A stretch of 64,000 bases of DNA from Hyaloperonospora brassicae (Eukaryota > Oomycota > Peronosporomycetes > Peronosporales > Peronosporaceae): contig CANTFL010001401.1 of assembly GCA_947650285.1 (NCBI GenBank), positions 339,896 to 403,895 on the forward strand. The letters run 5' to 3'. Both the position numbers and the translations under genes were made by a program. The notes beneath the pieces were generated by a model. That model ran no database searches. It was given only the letters and a program-made list of their open reading frames with translations, and was not told the DNA's origin. Shown piece after piece: positions 1-9,668 of the stretch. Numbering within the stretch: the stretch's first letter is position 1; each line of letters begins with the position of its first letter.

Positions 1-383
1 TAAGCCGAGTAATGATCTCCCCAGAATCTCAAAATAAGCGGTGGGTTCTTGTCCGTAGAATTAGCAACTGTGATCGCGTGGGCGCACTGTCCAATCTCCA
101 GTGGTACGTGTTGTCCGGTCTCGATTATTTTGGCTTAACTTGTAATCGCTATAGGACGATACGGAGAGCAGGCCCAGGAATGGAGGCCATCTGTATTGTG
201 TGCAAGTACAAATAACTGACGCTGCAAAAAGTTTGCCGCTATCGATAAAGTTTCGCAACTTCCGCAATTATGCTTCATAATAATTACTAGTCGGGTCGAT
301 GGTGTCGCAGAGTATTCATGTAGGTACCACTGAAATTGGTTCGAGGAACTTTGAGCGTCCATTACTTTCCAGCCCCGCGACAC

Positions 384-776
384 CTATACCAACGTCCCCG
401 TGCGGTCAGAGTGGGTAAATTGATCGTCAAAATTTAATAAACCCGTCCAACATATGACACGCTTAATACAAGCGGTACTGTTCTCCAAAATAGTGTCTTG
501 GGCGACCAGATCATGGTCCGCCACCGCTTGCGCGATCGCCATCGCCAGACAATTCCCGGTAGCGGGGTTTATGACTGGTCTCAGACCAAGGACCCGTCCA
601 ATAGTGGGTAAATCGTGGATATCGCGTTCCACAGAATCCGCCACCGGAAGCAGGATCCCCATGCCAAGATTCCCATCTGTCAATACCTTGCGTAACGTTG
701 CTTGTTCATGCTGCTTGATCGTAACAAGCTGAAATGTCGGTCGCCGGCTAGGTGGTTTCGATGAACAGAGATGCAA
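384..776 (-). pseudogene. LINE-encoded segment with OTU-protease-like motif, tentative
   Basis: This is a 130-residue minus-strand open frame downstream of the ORF1-like region. Residues around the middle read NPATGNCLAMAIAQAVAD, reminiscent of the GDGNCLFRA nucleophile motif of OTU-type cysteine proteases, which some non-LTR retrotransposons are known to carry. The Asp that normally precedes the GNC is absent, and no catalytic His was located with confidence. It may simply be a conserved LINE domain of unknown role. No independent gene is implied. Confidence 0.3.
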
Positions 777-1238
777 CTATTCCTTATCGGCTGCCAAAGT
801 CGGGTGGACATCGACCAGCTTAGCGACGTTATCAGCCATGAGGTCTACCGTATCTTTGACAGGAAGGGTGAGTAGTACCGGACGGTAGACTAATGTCTGT
901 GTCCTCAGGCCACTCGTTGAGACCTGCGTAAGACGATGATGACACTGTATTACGCGTGGCAGGTGTCTTCGTACGGGGTTGGAGCTTCTTACCCCTGCAA
1001 ATAGGGACTGCCTACCATCTCTTCTTGGGCAACAATGCAGTCCCACGGACATCCAAGGGAGTCTGATAAGTGCCAGCGCTAGGTATCGTGGTCTCGGGTG
1101 TGGTGGATTCACCTGCCACGGAAGCGGTAGATTCCACGGCTGCCTGCCTCCTATTGTCCTGATCCTGCTGTAGTTTCAACCGGGTCGCAGCTGTCTCTTC
1201 AAGTTCCTCCGAACTGCCATATGGCGTGGCCAAATTTT

Positions 1239-2190
1239 CTAGACCGGAAATTTCGCGGTCAGTTGAAACCCTTCTACCGGGTTCGGCCAGTTGTTCCTCC
1301 GTGTACGAACATCTCGCCATGATGTGACCCAGTCCTCACAATAGAGACATTGTAGACGACGCCCAACATCAGGGTGCATAAGAATGATAGGTCCGTTAAA
1401 CCAAATTAGGCGTACGATTTCGCGCGAAAATTCAGGACAGCCAGCCATCTTGATTGTCAATCGCCACACAGTATAAGTTCGGGAATTGGGTGTACACGGA
1501 TCTATATCCTCCAAATCAAATTCTGCAGCAATATTCTCTTGGAAATTTGCATTCAGCCGGCCGATATCCGTGAAGCGAGTTAAGTTATGCAGCTCCACTG
1601 CATATTCCCGCTCGGTAGTCAGGAGAGTGCCACCACGGCTGAGTTGACGTGCCCAAACCGACCCCTTGGCCGGAAGATGCATGTTGGCCACACGGTAGAC
1701 CTCGTTCCGAAACGGTACGGATACCAACTCGAAATTCCGTGCTGTGACACGGTCAAAAAAATAAAAGTGAATGCAGCGTTGAAGGGGGTTGAAGCTAATC
1801 GTCGTAGCAACATTGAAAAAAACGCCGAAAAACTTCCTGGTCCACTCGCAATCGTTCCGCAGCCAACAATATGTCTTCCTTGATAGCACTGGTGGTTTGT
1901 TGACACAGACGACTGTCTGTCCCGCTACGCAGGTGCAACATGAGTTCACCCTCCACCCAGGACCAAATATTCCGGGATAGTCGGACGCGTTCCTTTGAAT
2001 CCAGAATGCTACTTAAAAATACCGGCAGGCGCCTGCATACGATGCTTCCCTCCGCTAGCCCGCTGATAATCCCCCACTCATCGAGTGTGCCACCACGAAG
2101 CTGAACACCGCTCTTGGAGGTTGCTGGCTGCAGACACAGCGCCCGTAAAGTCCCAATGTCCTGCGATTTGTAGGCCGCCGGATTAAACAT
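1239..2190 (-). pseudogene. LINE ORF1-like (gag-like) protein, frameshifted
   Basis: Two overlapping minus-strand frames make one protein. The first (2190 to about 1800) ends in AAERLRVDQEVFRRFFQ; the second (about 1800 to 1239) continues with FNPLQRCIHFYFFDRVTAR and ends near LQCLYCEDW, a truncated zinc-knuckle-like Cys-x2-Cys. The switch lies near 1795-1810, next to a run of A residues (1816-1821), so a small indel is the simplest cause. The long frame's apparent N-terminus (MNSCCTCVAGQ...) is only a frame extension. The likely role when intact was binding element RNA in a ribonucleoprotein particle. It is not functional as it stands. Confidence 0.5.
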
Positions 2191-3339
2191 GAAGACTTGT
2201 TAGGTGTCATGGTGCTCTTATTGGCGATACCCTCCCTCCGTGACTCCACGGTCCGTCTTGGGGGACGGTGCCCACTGATTCAACGACTTTAGTCGAGCGC
2301 ATTTTACCTTGCTGATTATTCTCTGCAAAAAATACCGGAAGGTCCAATAAGTGTTGTAAAGTGTTTAAGTCAATTTTGTAACGTAATCCATCTATACCGC
2401 GTACGTGGCATCACATCTCACACACGCGACCTCGAAGAACTGGAAAAGGGTGACTTTTTCTTCACGTCGTAATCTTGAAAAATGCTTCTTTCTCGGAGGG
2501 ACGAGCTCCTCATCAATTTTTACGGAGTCGTGGACTATCGTAAATAGCTTGGCTAGCGGCTTAGGCCATACGTCACGTAGAGGGTCACTTATCGCCGTTT
2601 TTCGAGCCTCCTATAATGCCGCGTAATGTTTTGCGGCCGGACGACTGAGGGCGATACGCCCGGAGATCCGTCACGCGTCGGAGTGCCAAGCGACTGGTCG
2701 CCTGGATCAGGCGGTGATTCGGCTTTCGGCTTGGAATTGGGAGACGGTTGGGTAGGGACCGACTCCTTTTCAAATCCCTGCTTAGCCTTAGGAGGCGGTT
2801 GACAGGGACAGGTGTCAAATCGGTAGGGACGCCCTCAGGAAAGCCTGTGTCGCCGAGCGTCGCAGACGAGGCAGACGACGGCCCCGCGTCATCTCCATCA
2901 GAAAGGACAGCGCGTTGATCGTCCCCTCCCCTACTGGGTAGCTACCCCTCCTTGTGAGAGTGGCCCTCCGGCTCCTGGGGTTGACGATCGCCGGCCGCTT
3001 GGTCGGGAGGTGCGCTGGCATGCGGCGGCAGCGCATCCGTGACGGGGTCCGCCAACCCGCGCATGGTGCGTGGTAAATTGAAGAGTCCGGGCTTAAGCTG
3101 AGATGCATGAGGCAGGTTGGTGTACAAAGAGTACTCCCAAACCTGGCACCTGGTACGGGGCTGACAGGGCGGTGCGAGGTGCTTAGCAAATTTGGAAGTG
3201 ATCACGGTTGACACACCCGTGGCTTGCAGAGGGGTGATCGGTCCGCGAGCCTTGCTTGAGAGGGTCTTGCGGAGTCAAAGGTAAAATTGAGAGTGTATTC
3301 AATACCATGTTAGCCTACCGTGCCTACCTGAATGCTTCA

Positions 3340-3445
3340 TCTAATTTCATCTATCCATCGACCATCCATCAATCAATCCATCCGATTGTTCTTCGCTTAG
3401 TCGTAGCTTGGTCGTGGAGTAGGATCCATCCATCATTAACCAGTG
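3340..3445. repeat. ATCC/ATCA-type microsatellite, imperfect
   Basis: Interrupted tracts of atcc and atca tetranucleotides occur at about 3348-3384 (atctatccatcgaccatcca and following bases) and again at 3425-3438 (atccatccatca). They lie between the LINE remnant and the pogo-like pseudogene. Confidence 0.6.
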
Positions 3446-3717
3446 TAGGAGGCAGTTATGTCACGGTCTGTTATATAAGGCTCAAGACTCTATCATTGAC
3501 TGTAATGTAGATAACCCAAGGAAATTTTCAAGATGTGTCGTGCGAGACAGTCTGGCTGAGACGTGGAGCTCGTCAAAGGGATGGGGAGAACAAGAAGGCT
3601 ATCATGTCGTCTGCAGGGCAAAAGGACTACTTAGCAGAACACGTTGACACCGCTGCGCGCTCATGCCGAGGGCTTTAAGATGGGCCGCGTTTGTAATGAA
3701 TATCCTGGTAATCCGGA

Positions 3718-4956
3718 GTGAATGATTTGGCATCGAGACTGCCTTCTTATAAAAACGGCGTGACGCTACGAAATACTGGGGCGTTATCAATACTGGGAGA
3801 AAAATGGAGGGTAATCTTCGTGACTGGGTGGTTGGAATTCAGAAGAATGGCCTGCAAGTTTAATCTTGAAGGAGTGCTAGCGAAGGTAAACGCCATAGAT
3901 CGGGCCAAATACGGTGTGAAGCGGAGCATCGGACTCGTTACGATACGATAGGTGTCATGCTTTATCGAGCGTCATCCAGATTTGCCGCTGCGCGATAGCC
4001 AGGTTATCAAGCGTGATCGGAACGAAGTGAGCGTCGACAGTCTACTGATGTTCTTATACGAGTACATGAAGCACATCATCAAGCGCAACGCAAGCCCGAA
4101 TCGATTGTTCAACATGGTTGAGACGGGCTTTTCCCAGGAGAACAGGCTGACAGAGGTTATCGTGGTCGAGGGCTTGTGGAATGTGTGGAGCAAGTCCGCA
4201 CATTGACACTTCCACCTCACCATCATCGCGTGCACGTCATCGGCGTGCTTTGTCTGACCACCGCTGTACATTTTACTAAGTTAGTGTGTCACGCGCGACG
4301 TGTTAGAGAATTTTAGCGTCCCGGGAGCTGCTGTCACGATCACTCCTCGGGGGCTCATAGCCAGCATAGATTTCATATGGTGGGTTAGCCACTTTCTGGA
4401 TGAAGTGCCCAATGCTGTCCAGCGACCGCTGATCCTGGTGTATGACGGCTGCATCAGTCACTACAAGAGCGATATTGTGCGCGAGGCGGTGCGGCTCAAG
4501 ATCATTCTCATTCTCCTACCAGCAAACGCAACTTACCTCCTGCAACTGCTAGACGTGGATGTATTCAAGACTTATAAGCCCATCGTTGATGCCGTGATGC
4601 GCGAGTACAACCTCAATGGGGGCGAAGGCTCCATATCGCGCGAAACAGCCATTCTCTTGTTAAGCCCCGCGTGAACCGAGGCATCGTGGACAAGCCTGCC
4701 AATGTGGTCTCTGGCTTCAGAGCGTACGGACCCTGTTCAGTATTCCTGCCTCAACAGCCGTGTCGGCTCAAGCTGTTTCAAGATGGCGAGTGCGTCAATG
4801 ACGTCGAGTTGCCATCCTGGCTTCAAGTCAGAGTTTGTGCAGACTGAGATTCTACTGCTTCCTGCGTCCTCTACTAATGCTTTTAAGCGGCGCAAGACTA
4901 TTGACGTGAACCGTCGACTCTTTACACGTGAGGACTTGCAGAACATGAACGTATAG
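3718..4956 (+). pseudogene. Pogo/CENP-B-like DDE transposase pseudogene (Tc1/mariner superfamily)
   Basis: One plus-strand frame runs through 3718-4674, interrupted by in-frame stops at 3949-3951, 4204-4206, 4255-4257 and 4282-4284. The N-terminal half holds a CENP-B-type helix-turn-helix (FIERHPDLPLRDSQ, 3958 onward). The DDE_1 endonuclease core follows: NMVETGF near 4112-4132, FHLTIIAC at 4210-4233, LVYDGCISHY near 4435-4464 and LLQLLDVDVFK near 4540-4570. After 4674 the match hops to the next frame (NVVSGFRAYG, about 4700-4735) and back for the C-terminus (RRKTIDVNRRLFTRE, about 4888-4932). The first catalytic Asp (normally NMDETGF) is Val; the other two Asp are present. It is an inactive cut-and-paste transposase. 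Terminal inverted repeats were not located. Confidence 0.8.
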
Positions 4957-4985
4957 CAATCTCCAAATTTAAACTGTATTTTCAC

Positions 4986-5750
4986 ATGATGATTTGCGGC
5001 AAAAAGCTGGGAAATGCCAATTGTTTGTGATATTTTGTGATATTTCTGCTGGGCGCACTGTCGCCTGTTTTCGCGCGCTTATCTTTATAAAGACACAAAA
5101 ATAGAGATCTTGTTGGTCTCTAGTTTCTATATAAATTGTCCATTTTCGCGCTGACTTCAAGACAAATTTCGACTTTTTCTTTGGGTCCCTATTTCTGGCA
5201 AAAGCCATTTAGTGACGTTTTTATATCTTGATGATCCGCTTCGTATACAATGTTTACATATTGCGCTTTGGTCCATTGCAATTAGGTGTCTAGCCCTTAA
5301 AACGTGGTAGTAGGTGAAAGCTGACGCTTAATCTACTATGGCACCACGATCAGATCGCCTTGCTCTGTTGTTTGATGGACCCACAGCGCGAAGTGTCGTC
5401 TGTTGCGCGCCAATAATTGTCAGGCTAAACTGATTGGATCCTTCATGAGACCCTCCCGACTTCTGTTCACTATGCACCTCAGTAGGTATTCCACATGTAA
5501 ACCTCTTGGATCACGCCCACATGCGCTGATCAAAAGAGCGGCAAGGGTCACGAAGATTATGAGCGGGTAGCAATCTTTGTATGCACCAACAACTCACACG
5601 TCATGCAATAAAGCGCGCTGGTATGCGACTAGCAACGCATGTTCTTGGATTAGCGTAAACTGACGACAAATAAACCTGTTTTCAAGTTTACATCTAGTAG
5701 AGCTGTATCAACTCGCGACTCCTGTCTCTTTAGCATAACGCCCCAACGAG
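4986..5750. other. No gene seen
   Basis: No convincing coding segment was seen on either strand. Part of this stretch may be the 3' flank of the pogo-like element. Confidence 0.5.
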
Positions 5751-6960
5751 CAACCTACCTAAGTGCTTCTATACGCACCTTCACTTTACCGCGGGAATAT
5801 CTCATGGACTCTTTCTTCCGACTGGCAGCGAAACCGACAACGTCTTTTGGCCGTACGGTATCTACAGGGTACAGACAAGACCGACACAGAGACACGAGGA
5901 TGACAATATCGTCGCAAAAGAACGAACTTGATGCAATTCGGCATCCTGATGACAGACGCGGACAAGTCGTCAAAGGAGGATGTCAGGGAGATACCACACA
6001 AGCGATCGCCACTACAGGTAGGCCACAGACCTGAGTCGATACTTGATGGCCAGCAAAGATAGCATGAGCACAAAGCATAACGTATGCATCGCTGAAGCCA
6101 CGGACTCGAGCAAGCAAGCAAACCATTCAGCGTGCGGGACGTACATCATCGGACAAGTGGCATAGTCATAGCTGAAGATGCGAGTATGGATAGCAAGTGA
6201 AGATGCTGAAAACGAGTCAGCGTGTTGCGTTTTCTTCGGTCGTTAAAAGTGTGCGTTCTGTGCATTATTCGGCCATCGTCCCCGACAACATCGAATTCGG
6301 CAAAAGCTCGTGCACAAGCTGCCACCGCTACGCCCGTCTACCATTTTCACTTCCAAAGGAGAATTACAGTGCTGTTAAGCTGCGAAACCGTAACAAGCGA
6401 CGCCAAGATGTATCGACAGGTTCCATCAGCACCGCAAACTGCAGCGCAATTCCGTTTTCATGCAACGACGTCGTGTCATTCAGCGCACCAGTAGCGACCG
6501 TCATGATGGAGAGGCAAGCCAGCCAAAAAGCAAGTGCTGCAACGACACATACAGCGTGACAGCTCGATGCAATGATTAAGTACCGGTTAATATCGAGCGG
6601 AAATCATTTCTAATCGCTCGATAGCATAGCTAAATAGCTGTGCTGCATTTGTTCCTGACAGAGAGTCGCAGTCAATGCGATAGAACTCGGAGCGTCGTGG
6701 ACGAGACTGGACACGTCGTGAAAGGTCTGGTGCTGGTCGTGGTGCTCAGCGACCTTCCGGTCCAGAAAGAAATCCCCCGCGTGCGTCACGTGAATGTGCA
6801 GGAAGACGGACGCGTTGCCTTTCAGCGCCTTCCGCACGCCGTTTGCAAGCTCAGAGTCGTTGGCAAAGTACGTCAGCGTCGAGCGCGAGGGACTGAGATC
6901 GACGTATTGAGCAAATAATAGCCACTAATCAGACGTGAGCGACCCGAACATTTGACGTGC
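5750..6960 (-). pseudogene. Decayed CLPTM1-family membrane protein gene, tentative
   Basis: Minus-strand segments in shifting frames look like one broken gene. The upstream piece (about 6930-6640) reads FAQYVDLSPSRSTLTYFAND, then VRKALKGNASVFLHIHVTHAG, resembling the CLPTM1 luminal motif in which a short 'NGS-Y-H' strand is followed by a Gly turn. A middle piece (about 6125-6040) gives a hydrophobic helix, MHTLCFVLMLSLLAIKYR, where the family has its first central membrane helix. The last piece (about 5960-5770) gives FATILSSSCLCVGLV and then YGQKTL. Stops and frameshifts separate the pieces. CLPTM1 proteins are ER/plasma-membrane scaffold or scramblase-like proteins. The assignment rests on motif memory only and could be wrong. 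Confidence 0.4.
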
Positions 6961-7129
6961 GTCATGTGATTACCGGTGCATTCCCCGGCCGCGTCTTATT
7001 GACGACGACAGGACTAGTCGAGCGTCACATCCGACACTCGGCGTTGTCTCCACAGCGGGTCGAACCGTGTTGGGTCTGTCTAATAACGCCGAGTACATGC
7101 TTCGGTACACCTTCAGCGCGCAAAATATA

Positions 7130-7380
7130 TTTAAATCCCTACCAATTAATTAGAATTATAATATCTATTTTATAAAAATTGTATATTATAATGGTTTACC
7201 CAATTGCCTCAATTGCAGCTTTATTCGTTTGTAAAGGTGTAAGCCAATGTGATTTTAGTACTAAAAGAAAACTGTTTTTTAATCTCCACATTTCTTAACG
7301 ATTTGTTATCAATTAATATTATTTTATATTCATTTACGCATCCTCTCATGTATACTTATCATGTATATATCGCATACGCA
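7130..7380. other. Short AT-rich spacer without genes
   Basis: An abrupt AT-rich stretch of about 250 bp sits inside the otherwise balanced-GC left block. No coding sequence was recognised. Confidence 0.5.
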
Positions 7381-7439
7381 CGCGTCTTGATGGAACCACT
7401 ACGACGCGGTCCGTGTTAAGCCTCGTGGCTGTCAATCAG

Positions 7440-8230
7440 CCGCACTTAAGCAGCCGGAAACGAAGTAGTAGGAACCGAAGCAGCCGCTGAAATAGCTCAA
7501 CGCGCACGAAAAGGGACTGCCGCTGCATGGAGAGACGAACAAAAGCGAAAGTACCGATGACGTCCGCGCTCATCTCCTGCAGTGAAATTGTAGAAAAGCG
7601 GTAGCAGCGCAGAGCTGAGGAAAAACACGGGCAAGAAACTTCCGTCCTGTATCAAAGTCGTGGCCGAGCAGCGCATGCGGGAGAAGCACAAGACAGCATA
7701 AGAGTTAGTTAACAGGTGGACAAGCGCGAGGAAGAAGTAGCTGCACAGTCTCAGGCTGACGCTCTAGCAGCGCCAACAAAGGACTCTGCCGTCGTCACGA
7801 CGTCCATCTCGTACGGCATTTGCTGCTGGACGACGGCCTTGACAAAGACAAGAAAGCGCCCTCGACGTATCGCGGACAGAGTGTGCGTGGTATTTAAAAG
7901 CTGCTCAAGAAGGCGGAGCGTAGCGCCCGGCGGCTGCAGGAGCTAAAAATGACGAAAGATGGAGCAGAGATGGTCGGGGAATAATTGGCTGGAAGGTGCT
8001 GTGCAACAGACTGCAGGAAAGTGATCGTGGACGTTGTGAAACTACTGCTGGAGTAGCTGAAGACGTAGGAGAAGTTCAAGGCCAAGAGTTAGAAAGAGTG
8101 GTCGATGCGTGTGGCGAAGGTCGACGTGTCGACGAGGAACGGCAGAAGAGGAATTTGTCGAAATGCATTGGGTCGCATGAAAGGCAGAGGCAGCGAAGTG
8201 TAGTGAATGAAGACGAAAAAGATTGAAAGT
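7440..8230 (+). pseudogene. Unrecognised coding-like segment, probably decayed gene
   Basis: The composition is coding-like (GC-balanced, rich in Lys/Arg/Glu/Ala codons on the plus strand), but frames are broken every 60-80 codons. Open pieces on the plus strand include MDKREEEVAAQSQADALAAP (7716 on) and VAEDVGEVQGQELERVVDAC (about 8050-8110). A charged, possibly helical protein is suggested. No domain was recognised, and it could be several fragments. Confidence 0.25.
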
Positions 8231-8449
8231 GGCCGCTACCTGTCCGGACAGTAGGGTGACTGACCTGAATGTGGGTCGTGTATTCTTGACATAGGCGCTC
8301 GTGTTGTTGTGTATGCGAGAGGTGGCGCGTTACGAATACTGGTAACAAGCGAAGTCAGTTTGCGAGTATGTGTCGGCAGCACTGAGTGAGCAGCTGCTGC
8401 AAAAGTGCGCGTCGTTTGGATAGACTGCTGGTACGGATTGAATAGATGT

Positions 8450-9320
8450 TACAATTGTTTTCTTTAGCGTTGAAGTGCAGATACGAGAAACGCCTCATCA
8501 AGAGCTAAAGACGATCACATCATCGACAGCAAAGTTCTACAGGATGCTGCAGCCGCTACCGCTTTGGCTACTCTGGAGCCACGGGTTTGGACTGCCGTCC
8601 TTTTCGCCAAGAAATGGGTCTGCAGTACGCTCGCAGAACTCGGCGATTCTAAGAGCACAGAAACAAGTCGGTGAGTGAAAGAGCGGTGTCTCATCCAAGC
8701 TGCAACACCCACTTTGTAGCCGCTTCGGACGTGGTGCAAGAGGCCTGAAGTGTCACGAGGTCCACCTCAAGCCGCGCGATCTCTTCCACGAGCTTCTTGG
8801 GAACTGCTTCCGACATGTTAAGGGGCGGTCTGACTTGTTTGTACGAGCTGCTGAAGGAGCAAATGGATATAGCTGCATTTTACGCTGCAAAAAAGGGTCT
8901 ATGAAGTAATTTGTATGGAACTGTTTAGTAAATACGAGTGCGGTGGCGTGCTTGACAGCGCAAATGTTTCTCTGCATTAGGCATACGACTCGTGTCAAGG
9001 CAAACTGCTGTGTCAACTTACGCGTTAAAGTTCCGATGGCGTGTACACATGTGTTGCTTAGCCTGCTCTCAAGAGCTGTCGACGCACATTTGAGTTCAAA
9101 CCACTGTGCAAGGCATTCAACGTCATGTGGACATGCTCCTAGACATCACGTATTGGAACAGAATGGTGACAATACGGCCGCAAGATCCGTCCAGTGAGAC
9201 GATGCTGCAGCTCCTTATTGAGGTATTTCGTCGACGATGATTTTCTTTGCATCATAACTCCGCGACAAGAAGATACAAGGAATAACGCTATGCAATTTGT
9301 ATAAGTCGATGGGATTGTCG
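8450..9320 (+). pseudogene. Unrecognised coding-like segment, probably decayed gene
   Basis: Plus-strand reading gives protein-like pieces in alternating frames: ATLEPRVWTAVLFAKKWVC near 8560-8620, CHEVHLKPRDLFHELLGNCF near 8754-8815, FVRAAEGANGYSCILRCKKG near 8838-8897, and FKPLCKAFNVMWTC then YFVDDDFLCIITPRQED near 9093-9275. The frame switches and stops imply a pseudogene. I do not recognise the family; the phrases look like one protein rather than random ORFs. Confidence 0.3.
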
Positions 9321-9329
9321 AGAGGGGTC

Positions 9330-9668
9330 TCAGATGGTGTCGCACCTGCAGCTCGTGTAACAGATGAAGGCTCTGTTCATAAATAGGTGCTTTGCAACAT
9401 GCACGTACTTGATCAATGATGTGGTAAATACGGCTTCGCAGTAATTCGTTTTCTTCATCAATATCTCACGACTAAGGAACCTGCTCATGTGCCTATTTCG
9501 TACACTTCTAAGCGTTGATGCATTCACATCACTGGCTAGTATATATGCAACGATCAGTGGTAGACTTGTATGTAAGAACGGTCGACAACTTTCCGCTACG
9601 AGAAGAGCTTCGTGAGATAGCCCCTTTTGAAACTTTGTAGCGGGACGATTGTGACCGCCTTCGTTCAT
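9330..9668 (-). CDS. Unidentified 112-residue ORF, possible exon or gene fragment
   Basis: An open minus-strand frame starts with ATG directly after a pyrimidine-rich stretch ending in tag, which could be a 3' splice site. The protein contains LSHEALLVAESCRPFLHTS, VAYILASDVNASTLRSVRNR and YVHVAKHLFMNRA. Its amino-acid usage looks like a real helical protein rather than chance ORF sequence. No family was recognised. It lies at the edge of the AT-rich block and may be an old fragment. Confidence that it is translated is low. Confidence 0.3.
   Translation of the reverse strand: MNEGGHNRPATKFQKGLSHEALLVAESCRPFLHTSLPLIVAYILASDVNASTLRSVRNRHMSRFLSREILMKKTNYCEAVFTTSLIKYVHVAKHLFMNRAFICYTSCRCDTI

Larger units (their letters stand above)
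1..3214 (-). mobile_element. Degenerate LINE (non-LTR retrotransposon), 5' part, running off the window
   Basis: Several minus-strand coding segments in different frames read in the order expected for the 5' half of a LINE: a Pro/Arg-rich N-terminal stretch (about 3214-2600), an ORF1-like domain ending in a Cys-x2-Cys motif (2190-1239), a Gln/Glu/Thr-rich linker (1320-1012), and a segment with a GNCLAMAI motif (776-384). No single frame stays open, so frameshifts and stops have broken it. The reverse transcriptase would lie beyond position 1 and is not visible. Assignment to an oomycete LINE rests on the layout and on the ORF1 phrase HFYFFDRVTARNFE followed by a zinc-knuckle-like tail; it is family-level inference. 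Confidence 0.55.
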
